Shown here: piece by piece, positions 48,382 to 61,914 of the stretch
Position numbering within the stretch: the stretch's first letter is position 1
Layout of the letters: each line of letters begins with the position of its first letter
Assembly (NCBI GenBank): GCA_963693305.1
Contig: OY855904.1
Span: 15,647,496-15,711,495 of the forward strand
DNA length: 64,000 nucleotides
Direction: 5' to 3'
Source of the DNA: Meandrina meandrites
Lineage: Eukaryota > Cnidaria > Anthozoa > Scleractinia > Meandrinidae
The notes under the pieces: model-generated
Database searches by the model: none
The model's input: the letters and a program-made list of their open reading frames with translations, nothing else
Told to the model about the DNA's origin: nothing
Translations under genes and position numbers: made by a program

Positions 48382-48547
48382 TGGCGGATCCAGATCTTCA
48401 GCTAAGGAGGGGGCCCGCTTTTAAAGGCTTGACTATGGATGTTGAATTCTGCGAAGATAACTCCAGCACTTCAAAGAAAATACGCTTTTTTCGAAAAACA
48501 AGGTGGGGGCCAGGGCCCCCCGGGCCCCTCCCCTGGATCCGCCACTG
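48382..48547. mobile_element. hAT-like MITE, 166 bp, 8-bp TSD
   Basis: The ends are inverted (TGGCGGATCCAG / CTGGATCCGCCACTG), with AATGCCAC directly flanking both sides (48374-48381 and 48548-48555). A CAGTGGCGGATCC-type end and 8-bp duplication point to hAT. The left CAG overlaps the target duplication and has one mismatch. Confidence 0.82.
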
Positions 48548-48654
48548 AATGCCACGACGATATCCTGTTAACATAGTTTACCAATTTATTTTTTGGCCTT
48601 TTTTAAATGGTAGCTAGCTGTCTAGTTGAAAATCTAGACACACTCTAGTGCCAT

Positions 48655-48950
48655 TTGGTGGACTTTGGAACACTTTTTGAGAGGAATTATAATTCTGGTT
48701 TAATATCAAAATGCGGCCCATCCTGTGCATGGTGGTGGAGGGAAATATTTTCTTGAGCTCTCGACACTTGAATGACGAGGAATAGAAGGACGAATTAAGC
48801 GATTGTTGCTATGGGTTTTTCCTTGCATGGATTATTTTTTCGGACATTTTCCCTTGTACGATTTTTTTCCCACCCCCACTGCCCATCACTTGTCTAATGT
48901 TCGTCCCTTACCAGCCAGGACTCCCTAAAAAACGTCAGGGGATTGGAGAT
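48655..48950. repeat. Paralogue of the 41980-43640 flank lacking the 42.07-43.5 kb insertion
   Basis: CCATTTGGTG-A-TTTGGAACAC, GGCCCATC-TGT-CATG, TTTTTCC-TGCATGG and GGACATTTTCCCTTG occur here within 300 bases. At 41980-43540 the same landmarks are separated by the triple duplication. Confidence 0.75.
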
Positions 48951-49510
48951 ATGGAATATTATTAGAAGCCAATTGGAACCAACGCAGAGGTGACTAATTG
49001 TGACAGGATTATACTCATAGACCTCATAGCACGTCTGCATGTTTTTGCGCACAATGGACTTTGATAAAATATTGATGAAATTAACAGATTCAGTCAAGAG
49101 CTGGTATTTATGCGTTTTATTATAAATATAATGCAAAAATGGCACCAAGTACTGGCATTATTGCTAATACTCATTGACAAAGGCTTATCATCGTATCTTT
49201 TTAATAAATACTCTTCTCTTTCTTTAATAATAAATATTCATATGCGCCATTTTTAATTAATTACAATATTAATTAAATTAATTAATTAATTAATTAATTA
49301 TGACATATGATAGAAAATTTTATATCTCGTTATCAAATGCATAAACCTATATCTATGGCTTTTGTTAAAAGCAATCGTACAAAAACTCCAGAGAGAGTTA
49401 TTCAAAATTCATACTACACGTTAAACTTGAAAGACGACGAGCTGTTACAAACTCTACTTTAAACTCACTGATACAGTGTACATGGTTCCTTACTAATACC
49501 ATTTATCTCT
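48951..49510. other. 3' flank of cytokine-like gene 1
   Basis: No exon. It contains a (TTAA)n run at about 49265-49303, and a minus-strand AATAAA near 49112-49117 that could be the poly(A) signal of the gene ending at 49511. Confidence 0.45.
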
Positions 49511-52500
49511 CTATAATTCATTAAATTGCTTGTAGTACATTTTGAATGCAGGCTGCAGGCAAAGCATACTTCGTTCAAATTTGTTTAAAACTCCAAGTAT
49601 CCAGGTCTTCTGCTGCAATGCGGACTTGGTCCAAATTGCTCCTGTGTTTAACTGTTTGACTTCAGAAAGAGGCTGGCGACATAATAATGCCTGAAGAAAG
49701 AACAAACACAGAAAATTTGATTGACTTACGACTTTCCTTTGTGTATAACGCAAGGCGAGCGATACAAGGCGTTTGCTGAGCTGCTTGTTTCTCAGGGCCT
49801 CGTTCACACTAATGCAATTTGGTTGATGCACGCCGCTCCGTTTTCCGCGCGGTCCACACTAATATATACGATAGCGGGGTCCGCTGGCAAATGTCGTCAC
49901 TCTCGAACAGTACTTAATCTTTGTATTTGTCCTCAAGTAGCATTTTGTATAAACGTTCAAGTTGAAATGAGGCCTAAAACTACCGTAAAAGTTGTAAAAT
50001 GAAACGCTAAAATCCGAGCATTCGCCGGTACACGGTATCATCCCTTCTGGACAGTGTTTTCGAATATATATTAGTGTGGACACACTGTAGCCATAACGAA
50101 AAGGATTTTTTGCGATCTGGCCATTGAAGGCTGAACAGGCTTGCATCACCAGTAAACAAAATGAACCCTTTCCTTCCAGAATTTTAATTCCAAAACTGAT
50201 TTTCCTCTTGATTGGGACATGGCTTTGACGAAGCCATCTTGGTGGTCAGATCTGTTTTACCGAATGATTTTCCTCATTATAACTAACGGAAAGTAACAAT
50301 CAATACTAATTAACAATTAATGTGTGAACATGAAAGTATCAGAATGATGTTCTCTTACCGCAGAAGTTAAGAAGCTTTTAAGTTTGCCAATGTTGCTCAC
50401 TATAACTTCCAACTTTTTCACCATGTGTTTTTTTTCTTCTTGACTCCTTGACCATTGCAATTTGATGTCTTTGAAGATTGAGTCGAATATGGAGAGTTGT
50501 TTGTATGCTTTGGATACAAACGTGTGCAACTAAAAGTAAGAAAATACAGGACAAAAATTAGAGACGATTTCGATAAATGGCCGGGCATAGCCAGTCAAAA
50601 TTAAACTGTACTTTACATGAATGGGTCGAGCTAAGGAAAGGTGGCAAGCGAAAATAAAAGGGTTACGTCTTATTGGGAACAAAATGTCAGCCCATCATTT
50701 ACAAGCATGACACCTCGTCTGCAAAAAGAATTAATTCAGCCAATTTGACAAGTGTCTAATTTTCAGACATAAAATTAAACTTTAAACTTTAAACTTTAAA
50801 ATTAATTTGTTCCCGAGAACCAGTCTATGAAATCTTGGTCCGGTTGACAAAGTACATCATGGACCGTCCTATCAGTGATAAGCAGAAGTGTCAGAAACGG
50901 TTTTTACAGCTACAAATGCTTCTTTATTTAAATGAAAAAAGATTTACTGAAAATTATACCGGTTTATTTTACTCTGGGCGTAAATCAAGGTAGCTTGCCC
51001 ATTTTCCATTTTTCATTACTTTTTAAAATATTAAATTACAGTTAAATGTTCCGCATGCACATTCTCAAGGCTACTGAAATCAAAGCAGTAATCACGACCC
51101 CACCGAAAATACGTCAGTACGTCTATACTGTGGTTCAATTTTATACTTGGTTCAAATTTAATTTTCCTTTGTTTTAAACTCATTATCATACATCACCATA
51201 CCCAAAAACAAAGGAAAATATAATTGGAACCAAGGATAAAATTGAACCACAACAGTATGCGTAGCCCGAATAGAAAGAAAAAATACTAAATTCCTGGAAA
51301 TCAGTGGTGCAGTGGTCGTTAACAAATTCTCGAATTAATAGGATGCACTTGAAGAAAGCCACAATAAATAAATGTAAAAAATAAATATCCGTCCAGGTCA
51401 GACTTGAAACGGCACTACCTAAAGGAAAACAAGACTTGTATTTGAATTCAAAATTTGATTGTAAGCTTACTGGCATCGTCCGATAATTATCCAGCAGTTC
51501 CATTCCTTTTACTGTAACTTCTCTTGACTCTGCAGCATCCCCAAAATGCTTTTTTGCCTAAAATAATAATAGTGGCGGTAAATTCAACATCACTAATAAC
51601 TGAACTGTCCTCAAATTCTTGAAGTCATTGCTTGTCATCCTTTATTCGTTATTTATGATAATATTCGGATGGCGGAAACTAACTGAAACTTAACAAAAAC
51701 TGGTCCCGTTGTTCTCTATTTACGACAGGTCCAAAACTAACAACAGTCTTCACTATTTTAAGTTAACAAGTCAACCTCATGGTTGTCAGATATGAAGAAG
51801 TTTAGCTAAAAATCGCATGACGCGTGGACCAAAGAAAACCGTTACTTTTAATTGGCCAGTAGTAGTAATTACACCAACCGGGAAACGTTATGAGAATCGT
51901 TCCACGTGCGTGGACGCGGTATTTCACAATGATAGTGAAAAAATAAAAATAAATAAAAAGAAAAATGGTTGCTTTTCGCCAGGCATGCAATAGCGAGGTA
52001 ACTGAATTAAAAAATGAAAACCTTGTCACTACTTACATACGCCATTTTTGTTCTCGAGACTACCTGGACCAATTTTGGGTCATCATAGCAAATAAAGACC
52101 ATATTCAAGAACAGGTCTGATATTCGTGCCTTCGGACATATCGGAAGTTGCCTGCCACTAGGCGCCCCACAGGAATAGAGAGTAAGTCCAAGGAACAAAA
52201 ATAAGAACAACGAGGTTTCTGAAAATGCAAACAAACGATTAATAAAATATTAAAACAAAATTCTTACATATACAGCATCTTCAAAGGACCATCATCCACA
52301 TTCATCATATATGAAAAAAGAGAGTACCCGCTTGGTATCACTGATAGCACGTGTGGAGGGGGGGCGTTGCAAAAAAATAAAAGAAACAGTGACTAGCCAA
52401 AATGCCATGCGATTAGGCTGATAAATAACAACTTAACTCTTTATGTAGTACTCGGTTTACGAAGCTTTATTTTTTTCAGTAAACGTTTCGAATTTTGGCT

Positions 52501-53363
52501 TTTTTTAGCGGAGACCTTAGATCTTAAATTTAGCAGCGGTAGGATTGCCAGGAGCTGTCCGCGCGCAGTGGGTCTGACCGCTGTGCCGGAGTGCAACCGT
52601 GCTGTATTAAAGTCAGGTTGACGGAAATTTAACATCCGCCGTTCTAACGAAAGAACTTATCATGCATAATTGAAACCGGTCGTATATAATGCTAGTTTAC
52701 TGGCGATGTATCTATCAAATAAAATTTTCGCTAATAACGGACAAATTCTTTGCTGCCATTTGCCTAAAGCTTAAGTAGTAAACGCTGAAACCCCTACATG
52801 AAATCGATTTGAAAAACGAAGAGATAAAACCGTCATGTCAATTGTTTCTAACGTCTAGATAATCTGTTTCACTCGACTTTGATCCAATGTAGGATTTATA
52901 TCGCCGAGTTCTCCGGTTAATTTTTTCCTCCCTCATAAATAAAAACAGCTTTCCAGATTCGTTCCAGTTCGACGTGTACGCACGTTAAAGAACACTTTTT
53001 ATACATCTTGAGAGCTCTTGAGTGTTACATAGACAAATACAGTACCCTCGCGAACCCTCGGTTTCTAGAACCTACCGATTTCTCGAAGCAATTTCGTTTT
53101 GCCTGGAGGTCCGAGAAATCGAGATTCTACTTAAATATGATTTGCGTTCGTTTTTGTTTTACGTTTTTATCCCACATAATCATAAATGAAAAAACTCAAG
53201 GGAAATTTGAGAAACCAAACGAGATATTGCGATATCAGAAGTGACTCCAAATTTAAACAGTTAACCACCATCTAGTCAGTTAGAAATTGTCTAAGGCTCA
53301 AATACAGCGAATGTCTCTTTACACACATGAAACAAGGATTTTCAGCTTACCTGTTGCAGACAT
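49511..53363 (-). CDS. Candidate IL-6/CNTF-like helical cytokine, gene 1 (210 aa, 5 exons)
   Basis: Exons in order: 53363-53351, 52218-52037, 51557-51471, 50529-50359 and 49690-49511. All are GT-AG, intron phases are 1-0-0-0, and the CDS is 633 nt. The first coding exon is 13 nt (M-S-A-T + 1). Exon 2 gives a hydrophobic signal peptide (ETSLFLFLFLGLTLYSCG, cleavage near G/APSGRQ) and a first helix (ARISDLFLNMVFICYDDPKL). Exon 3 encodes a short, Gly/Asp-containing loop-like segment and exon 4 long amphipathic helices (YKQLSIFDSIFKDIKLQW, MVKKLEVIVSNIGKLKSFL). Exon 5 carries a last helix with KTWILGVLNKFERSMLCL. Known: secreted ~200-aa four-helix class I long-chain cytokines share five exons with phases 1-0-0-0. 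The cytokine identity is inference; the gene model itself is strong because genes at 56771 and 62008 repeat it. A presumed ligand for a gp130/Domeless-like receptor, if the call is right. Confidence 0.7.
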
Positions 53364-56300
53364 GTCAGTGATTGCCAATGAAATTCAATATGTCCAACTT
53401 AGTAGCGATGTGTTCTGCTGTTCAGTTCACTATTCAGGCCGATACTGACCAATTCAAGCTGTGAGAGTCCCATTTTATCTAGCCCTTTTTATTGAAGTTA
53501 AGTTCTATCAAAAGGAAATCCTGCTCGTCATGTTTCTAAATTTTAGGAAAAGGGGACTGCTTAGCAAACGTCCTATTTCTTAATTCCGGTCGTGGTGCGT
53601 TCGGGGACTTTTTTCCTATGCAAGATCAACAGTTGTGCACTTTTTTCATGATTTTATCCCCGTTATATCTTATTCAGTTTAACTGAGCAAGCATCACTTC
53701 TTTCCATTTTTGGAGCAGCTGTTAGGTGCAGCCGGCATTGGCTTCCTGTACCCTCTTTAACAGAACAAAAATACCACTTACTGCGAAAAGGAAGGCCAAC
53801 TAATTGGTGAGCAAATCTTAAACAATTTTGGGTAAATAAAGTTAGTTTCGTGAACTAACCGGATAGAACCGGAGTATTCAATGAGCTTAACATATTCAAC
53901 TTCCCTGTAAACCAAACAATTAAACCAATTTCACCGGTATGTTGCAATAATTTCTTTAAAAAAGATACTTGCTCATAAAGTTATCGGAAGAGGAAGCCGG
54001 AGAGGTAGTTCAGAACAGAGATACCAACTTAATTTAGCACGCTATTTTTCGTCGTTTAAGCACTAAACGCCCATATTAACGTGTGAAGTGTAACCTTGAT
54101 TTATTCTTAATGCGGAAACCTGGGTAAATATCTGTGTCTTTTGTTTAATAACATAACGTTCCTGTATCGGAATTTGCATAGCGGTAGCCATAATCTAAAA
54201 TAAAAACAGTTCGAATGAATAAATGCACAGAATTAAACGCTGATGCACTGCAAATCTCGTTCGTCCATTTCATTGGCTACTTAAAAGTTCTTATTTCATT
54301 TTGCATTATCTAGTGCATTGTGTTATGTCCTGAGAGTTTGCCGTTGATTCCGTAATAGTACAAAAAAAGCATGTTATGGACCGTACTTTACTTAACAAAT
54401 TTAATACTTCCCCGTTACATCAATTGTCTTTAATACCTCAGCTTTGATTTGCCTTCATCCGATTTGGCTAGTAGGTTGAAATATTCTGGATATCAGCTGG
54501 TTTATAATTCAGGACAATGAACGAGATTAAATTATGTTAAAATTCAAAACGGCGTGACAGTAAATGCAAATTAAACAAAGACTGTGAAACGTTTCACTGA
54601 TTTCAATGTGCGGTCGAGAATTCAGTCACAAGTTGGTTTCTACGTTAATTTTTGTTTTTGCTTTCCTGTATCTCCTTGTTAGTTCAGTTTAGTTCGTATA
54701 TAAATATCAGGTAACATCTTTGGCAGCCTTTTTTAAGTTCTCTTTCATTCAAACAAATACGATGGTAACGCTGGTTAGTTGATTTTTGATTTGTAATAAC
54801 CATTTTAAACACAAACGTTATCATACTTTGCTTGTTGAGTAGAAATTATTTGGATTTTCACCAGTTTGTCAAAGTAAAAAGAAAAATAGATTTTACAGTT
54901 TGCGGATGTTTTGACAAACATAAACTGTAAAGCTCATATGTTTCTAGAATATGTGGCTTTGCCTTTCGAATTCGTTAAAGAACAGAGCACGATCGATCAA
55001 TATGCTTGAAATTAGAACTCACAAGACAGAAATGAAAGACACAGTGGAACCCAATGCTAACTAACTTAAAAACCGACACCGAACTGTACTCAGTTGCGAT
55101 GTAACTATATCTCATATTTTTCCTCAAGTAATCTGTTAACAAAAGGTTTTATCAAGAACCGAAGTCTCATCACTGTTCATAAGGTTTGACTTGTACATGG
55201 TTTAATAAAATATGTAAAGAAGTGAGCAAAGCGTAATTTTTCTGTCGATTATTTCGGTAATCCAGCATGTTTCATGATCTTTCCCTCTGCGGGATGACTT
55301 GTCTGTCGTACGAGGAAGCTCAAGCTGAAAGGCTGGCAAGCGATGACGCAAAAAGAACGCTAAAAGGAAAAAAGGGATACGGATAATTGGGATTAGTGAT
55401 TATAAAGCTAAAAGGAATAAAAAACACCTAGTTGGGGAAGTGAACGAAAACGGGCCAAACTGGAAAAAAGGACACGGGAAGTAAAAAGTCCTTATTATAA
55501 TTAATTCTGTTCTCCACTCCCTTTGCTATGATCCGGACGTTCGTTGGTTAAAAGAAATTGACGACAACCAGTGGGCGGGCATCACGGAGACGAAAACTAT
55601 AAAAACGATTGGTACGGGTGACCAGTGAAATTGTCTACTTCGCTCCTCATTTAGCGGCAGACTAAATTCGAATTTGTGAACGGGTTCAACCAAAATTGTA
55701 AGGATAGCAGGGGGCTAAGAGATAAGGTTAAGAGGGCTAATTTTATAAAGTTAGAGGCATAAATGTAACATTTTCCGACGTACATTGTATTATCATTTTG
55801 ACTTTAATTTTCATATCAGTAAAAAGAGGACCTTTGAATGTCCGAGTCAGAAAGAAGGCATGTGTTGGGACACTATTGCCTTTGAGCGTCGTGAGGTAGA
55901 CGACAATTTATGACTTTTGTATTAACCATTTCACACATGGCACTTATAATACACATGAAATAAAGGAGAATCTGGTCACATCGTGAGAGAATCGGCTAAT
56001 TTGTTTGTGATACTATCATTATCTTTTTAAGAAAAACACTGTTTATTCACCTAGCACTAGAGCCACTCAAGAAACATTGATGGCCGAGGTCCACGAATGA
56101 CCACGAGTGAACTAAGGGACGAGATTAAACACCAAATGATGTCATTTTTACGTCATTTCATTACATAATTTTAAGTCACCGAAGGAAATTAGGTTATTGA
56201 CGAGAAGTCAACAAACGTTAAACGAATACTTTTGAATAGCCTCCGTAGATTTTCGAAAAAACATTAAGAACTTCGAAGACTAAATCATTTCTTTACTAGA

Positions 56301-56770
56301 GCCAAACAGCTCCGTCGCTGATTTGGAATTGAGGACCTCTGCGCAGGCGAAGAATTTGTAATGTGATATATCGGTGTTGGTCAAAACCATTCCTCGAAAA
56401 TCACTACATCAATAAATAAATCAATCAATCAATCAATCCATTAATTAAAATGTGTTTCTTTACTAATTCACAGTTTATATCTATTACACTAGATAACTAT
56501 TATAAAAATTATAAATTATTTCCTTCAATATAAGGTAACAAAAATATTTCTTGTATCAAAAAATACATGTAATGGGGAGTGTATAACTCTTTTGGTTTGC
56601 TTATTTGTGACTCTGCATTAACAAAATATACTTTATTTCACTGACACAGTGGTATATTGCGGAGAGGCAAGGGTTACAGTCAATATGAAATGAGCACTAA
56701 GCTCTACGTTATACTGTTCATTGATACAATGTACGAAAATTATCGGCATAATTTCGCTCAGTCAGCTCAA
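53364..56770. other. Intergenic between cytokine-like genes 1 and 2
   Basis: No exon recognised. The first ~150 bases should contain the gene 1 promoter; on the minus strand ATAAAAAGG lies near 53485, a weak TATA candidate. A minus-strand AATAAA at 56632-56637 is 135 bases past the gene 2 stop and is a good poly(A) signal candidate. Confidence 0.5.
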
Positions 56771-59561
56771 TTAGGCGGTCGTTACAGATGTCTGCCGATG
56801 AAGTTCAGTATTCACAGGTATAAGCCACAGTAGAAACCCGTTCTGCACGCCCAGCATCCATTCGTCCTGTTCCTTCTGAGTTGTGGCTGGCTTGCGAGTG
56901 GGCTGGGGAGAGCCTGGTGTTTGTGTGGTTCCATATCCCTTTGTAAAAAAAAATTGTCGCTTGGTTAGTGAATTATACCTTTAACTATTAAGCCAAATTA
57001 AAAAATCTTGACAGAACTGAAACGAGTTGGTACAAATATTGCTACATATTGCTGTCAAGAAAAAGAAATAATGAGAACTTCTAAAACAAAACGACTTTTT
57101 AATTTATTCACAACCGTTACACTGACGATGACTGATGTCCCGTCGAAGAGTTTGAAGATTTCAACAGTGTTGCTGTTGGTCTCGACCATTAAATAATGAT
57201 AAAAATTCGTGTCATTCACTCACCAATTGTTGAACGTCGGCGATAACAAGGTTGATTTCATATTCTATTTCTTGAAACCTTGCCGTGAATTGGCTGCTCT
57301 TGTTCTGTGATTCATGAGTCTTCATTTCCACGATGAATCCTTTGAAGACGAAGAGTTCTTTTACAACCATCTCGAAAAAAGCTTTTTCCTGAAATTAGGA
57401 AAACGAGAGTTATATTGAGCGAATTGATTCACTTGATTAATTGACGGAAACTATTTTCTTCAGAGTTCCTGTGATTCCAAGAAATGCTTTCTTGTTTGCC
57501 TATTTACTTCAGGGTCGGCTGCATTTCAAAAGCCTTACAGACGAAAATTTGCATTTTCATTCAAATGTGTGTCACACAATTTAAGATTTCTTTGAAGAAG
57601 ATAATGGACACTGAGGCGCTGAGTTCTCTGTTGGTCGAACAGTGTTATAAACATTTTTAAAGGAACTAGTTAAGAGAGAAAGAAAACGCTTAAGTCGTTC
57701 AGTGGCTGCCAAACAATTCTTGGTTCAAATCAAGTTCTTTCGCAGTTAGTGGGATTACGACAAACAGCTGGAGGGCCGCAAATGTCTGGAGAGCCTTGAA
57801 GTTAGCAGTGAACATGTTTTATGTGTACGTGTTAGTTTGAAACTTATCTCATTCTTTTCTTGTCCTGTGATGTCATGATGATGCACTTACTTTTAACCGC
57901 CAGTTGTTGAGGAATTTTAACTTTCTTGAGATCATTGCAAATAAATATTTCTTTCAAACTTCTTGCTTACTTTTTTATTGCTACTTGAAGAGTTTAAATT
58001 ACGAATTTAACCTAGTGCTTCAAACTGTTTTGATTTCTGTTAAGCTGGGAAGTCTTTCTACAAGGAATGAATGAAACTTCATCGAAAACTTACCGACATC
58101 GCGTCTTGATGCCATTTAGGGCGAGGAAGCCCTGGAATTCTGTGAGTATACTCGTCATAATTAATATCTCCAAAACGATCTTGGGCCTGTACAAGGTAAG
58201 ATAAGGTAAGTAATATGATATAGTTTATATATATACTGCAGTAATGCAACATGATAGTTGTACATTCAATCCGGAGTTAAGGCGAGAACTACAGATGTAC
58301 CCTTTATAGAAACTGATCGTCTAATAGCAACACCGTTTCTTCAGAATGCAAAAAGGAGTTATTTGGAGTAGCATATCCACATTGATAAGGAAAATCATTG
58401 GCAATTTTATTAATCATCACATGTCTTTCATGCAGTTTCATTCCCGGCTTCATTCGTTTTTAAATTGGAGCCAGGATATAGCAACAAAATTAATACAGTG
58501 GATAGAGTGTCCGCCCGTTGTTGGGGATGCCATGGGTTCGATTCCCGTCGGGACTCAGGTTTTTTCTTTGTTCCTCGCTCGCAACATGTTGAATATTTCA
58601 TCTTTCACAAATTTAATACATCTCGAAATCAAACCGACTGTGAATAAACCTCTAATTTATAGCTTCTTTCAAATCGCTTGCGAGAATAAAGAATCAACCG
58701 TTAAGCGTAAAAAATGTCCTTGAAGTTCCTCCAAATTCTTGCAATCTTACAGTAAGATAGGCCATTGATGTTATATTATTAGGGCCGTCCTAACTGAGGT
58801 TAAAGAAAATATCAATTATCAAATTAAGATTCAATAGATATAAAGACATATTTTTGTTGATATTTAGCTTACAAAGAGTGCCTGAGTTTCGCCGACCACT
58901 CTTGAAAGTTTAAGGGTATTGGCATATATCCATTTCTTCATGTAAGACACTAAAGGATCCTGGCTAGCGTGGCCAATGCTGGCTTGGGCTGGGGCCGCCA
59001 TAGAGCTGCCAATAAGCATCAGCAAGACTGATATGATCCCCAAGGAACCAACCGCGAGCTGAGAGAAACCTGTTAATTATAAGATTAAAAAAAAAGAAGT
59101 TTTGATTTCATACAAGTGAAACCAATTAGCAGTTAGGGTTGAAGAGTAGGTAATTAATTTACTGATTACCGACTAATTTCCCGAACAATGGTTGCACATT
59201 TCTTTAATATGAATTTAGAGAATTTGGTTATACATCAAAACACTGCCGCATTTATATTCTAAGGAGAAATTAACGTTTGAGACTGGCTGAAAGGGTACTC
59301 CTTCAGCCATGCAGAACAATAGGGAAGACGTGAAACCTAGCAACATAGATATAATATAATGACGAGAGAAAGAAGAAAACTTGATGAAACAGCCAGATAG
59401 TGTTCGCTTAATTGAATTTGCCGATGAACGTTTTAATTTTTGTTTGTTTGACCGTGTTACTTAGTTAACAAGTTTAAAATGTTAGAATGTTATTTAACTA
59501 AAACAGAACACTGTAAACCTTAAAACAGTTTCAGACACTAACCTGGCTTTGTAGTTTTCAT
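56771..59561 (-). CDS. Candidate IL-6/CNTF-like helical cytokine, gene 2 (213 aa, 5 exons)
   Basis: Exons in order: 59561-59543, 59069-58873, 58186-58094, 57388-57224 and 56938-56771. All GT-AG, phases 1-0-0-0, CDS 642 nt. The exon 2 acceptor at 59070-59071, not the AG 11 bases further in, keeps the frame. The first coding exon is 19 nt. Exon 2 gives a signal peptide (LAVGSLGIISVLLMLIGSSM-AAPA) and helix A (DPLVSYMKKWIYANTLKLSR). Exon 3 begins AQDRFGD, like AKKHFGD in gene 1, and has an RIPGLPRPKWHQD loop recalling the proline-rich A-B loop of CNTF/CLCF1/CT-1-type cytokines. Exon 4 has helices FFEMVVKELFVFKGFIVEMK and FQEIEYEINLVIADVQQL. Exon 5 has a Pro/Thr-rich linker, then DEWMLGVQNGFLLWLIPVN, aligned with WILGVLN in gene 1. 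A SINE sits in intron 2. Family call is inference. Confidence 0.72.
58485..58620 (+). mobile_element. tRNA-derived SINE in intron 2 of cytokine-like gene 2
   Basis: Box A-like AGTGGATAGAGTGTCCGCC and box B GGTTCGATTCCCGTCGGGAC, followed by a T-rich body and TTCCTCGCTCGCAACATGTT. It lies in the opposite orientation to the host gene. The 125- and 60-codon frames across it are artefacts. Confidence 0.75.
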
Positions 59562-59652
59562 GTTAACAGGACAAATTTCTTCGGAAATCTTTTGCTTTCT
59601 TCCAAATGGTAGCATTGATTTGGTTTGAATGATCTTACCCCTTATTAACACT

Positions 59653-59661
59653 CCTTAAATA
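59653..59661 (-). promoter_or_regulatory. TATA-like box of cytokine-like gene 2
   Basis: The minus strand reads TATTTAAGG about 95 bases upstream of the ATG. A similar TATTTAAAA lies about 100 bases upstream of gene 3, supporting a shared core-promoter type. Confidence 0.45.
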
Positions 59662-61900
59662 CTCAAATAATTAGTATTCAGCGGGGAAATACGTTTCATT
59701 GATTTCCCCTGTTCCCTGTAACAAGCGAAAAATAAAGTTCTTCCACGGGACTCATTTCTAAATATAATCAGGTTTATTCAACTTCCTCTATTTTCCTTCT
59801 TCAAGATCCTTCCTTCCTTATTTTTCAATCTTTAAATAACTTTTATCCAACATTTGCTACTTTACGTTACCATTTATTTTGCGTCTTTCAGGGATAAAAT
59901 GTGTCAAAAAAACTAAGTCTACTGGACTGTTCGTTTGTTTTGACATCTTGCCAAAAGCGGTAAATGTCCCATTAATGTCATTACTGAACAATTTTAATTT
60001 ATGTGTTTTCCCTGTTCAATTCTGACGGCGAGAATTTGTCTCCTTCATAATGTTACGTGTAGTTTAAAAGTCACTGTTGGTTTTGTTGCGTGATTTACTT
60101 TTATTATTTCGAATAACGTTCAACAAAGTCTTGTAATAAACCCCCTCAGAGCATGAAAGCAAATTACGAAATTCGATACTTTATTTAACAAAACGATCGT
60201 AATACGATACCCCCGCTATCAAAACGAAAGTGGAATTGATATTAGTTCGTAGTTATTCGCAACTGAAATATTATATGCACCGTTTATGTTTCACTTTTTG
60301 TGGTGCTGTCGGTTTTCAGTCTGTTGATTTAAAAAAGGTTTTATTAGAACAAGCACGTTCACCAACTACAATGCCTCGACTTTTAAGAACTCAGACATTC
60401 ATAGAAATTTGTACTATCCAATTAACGGTGACTTCACGTGCACTTCCGTTTCATCCGGTGTAACCGATGGATGGACAATAATGCGGCGATTTTTGGTGAG
60501 TTAAGCAGAAAATTTGAACACCGTTTTACTTATGTACTCTAAAATTAAACAAAGAATTACGATAAGCAATTATTTGCGAGGTTTGTTGAATTTACGGAAG
60601 GTGTAACGCCTTCGTTTCCATTACATTTAACATGATGAAATAACAATATTTCAAAACGTTTTTCGAAAGGTTCTTTTTTCCGTTTTTTTTTTTGCACAAC
60701 CCTTTTTATTCATGAAATTAACACGCCGATTTCATCAATAGATCAGATGAAAAGAATTTGTGTTCACGCTCTGGTTCGTTTGAACGAAAGCACGTGATCC
60801 GCTTCGATCTCTTGATTTTGTCTTAGGTGTCAATTTACTGTTATTTGATATTCTGCTTATCTGGCTATTACATTGAACAACTTCCGCTTTTAGGGCTATC
60901 CATCCATTTTTTCGGCTTTTATAGGTCGACTTTTTCTTGCTGTATCTGGTATGGAAAAAGAACAAATCGTATCCTTAACTGTCGTCGGTACAGCGTTTAA
61001 ACACTACACTCAAACCTCATTGCTGTTTTTATGTAAGGCTTCTTTATTTCACCGAACTAGACTGGTAGTTTTTAATAAACAAGTATTAAAAGTTATCAAA
61101 ACATTTAGACAAGTCAGCGTTATTGTTCTATCGATGCAGTTTTGGACTTAACGGTTTAAATATAACTCGTGAACGCAGTTTGGTGTTCATGCTGAGAAGA
61201 AATTAAAAAGAATTTTATTGGTATGAATTAATGACTGTTGTAAATCAGTAGTTTTAGTTTCGTTATTTCATCGCTGTTTTAGGACTCCTGGAATTCCAAA
61301 ACTTCACGCACGCTTTTGTAAACGTGAATCATCATACTATATCTTGATATGGGATTGTTACTGCTGCGTCACAGCGGAAAGGAGACGTATCCCGATTCTG
61401 GAAGTTGCTCTCTTATTAATCACGGATGTTTTCTCCGCGTTTGTGTATCAATATCTTCTCGCTCGAAACGGGAAGTAAACTGCGAAAAATAGGATTTACA
61501 ATGTTGACTTGGTGTGACTGTTCCGTTCGATCCTTCGTGTACGTAAACGTGGGTTTGAGCCCTGCCCCATATACTTGTAATCGGAACTTGTAATCGAAAA
61601 ATGCGTTTTCATTCATAGGAAAATAAAGCATTATAAAACTTGGATATTAATTAGTTTATTTTTTTCGCTAGGAAAAATTTCACAAAATAAAGTTTCAGTT
61701 CCCTTATTTCATTAGTGCTGGTTTGGATTACCATAACTCAACAACGAGCGGAAATATTTTTTTCTCAAGCAAATAAATGAAATTCCCTTTTTACAACAAG
61801 TAAATCGCCAAATCGTACATCAAAATTTCCTTCTTATTTGAAGTAACATCTTTCACTATCTAATTCTGTAGAGGTGATTTCAGCCATTAATCAAACAAAA
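59662..61900. other. Intergenic between divergent cytokine-like genes 2 and 3
   Basis: Genes 2 (minus) and 3 (plus) are arranged head-to-head, so this 2.4-kb region holds both upstream control regions. No coding exon recognised. Several short open frames lack any domain. Confidence 0.45.
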
Positions 61901-61904
61901 GCTC

Positions 61905-61914
61905 TATTTAAAAG
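61905..61914 (+). promoter_or_regulatory. TATA-like box of cytokine-like gene 3
   Basis: TATTTAAAAG lies about 95-100 bases upstream of the proposed ATG at 62008. Confidence 0.45.

Noticed and set aside
58346..58723. 125-codon plus-strand frame
   Set aside because: It runs through a SINE within an intron of cytokine-like gene 2 and has no protein features.
53364..59660. NF-kB- or STAT-like sites near the cytokine-like promoters
   Set aside because: Near-consensus short motifs can be found, but at a frequency expected by chance, so I do not report them as sites.
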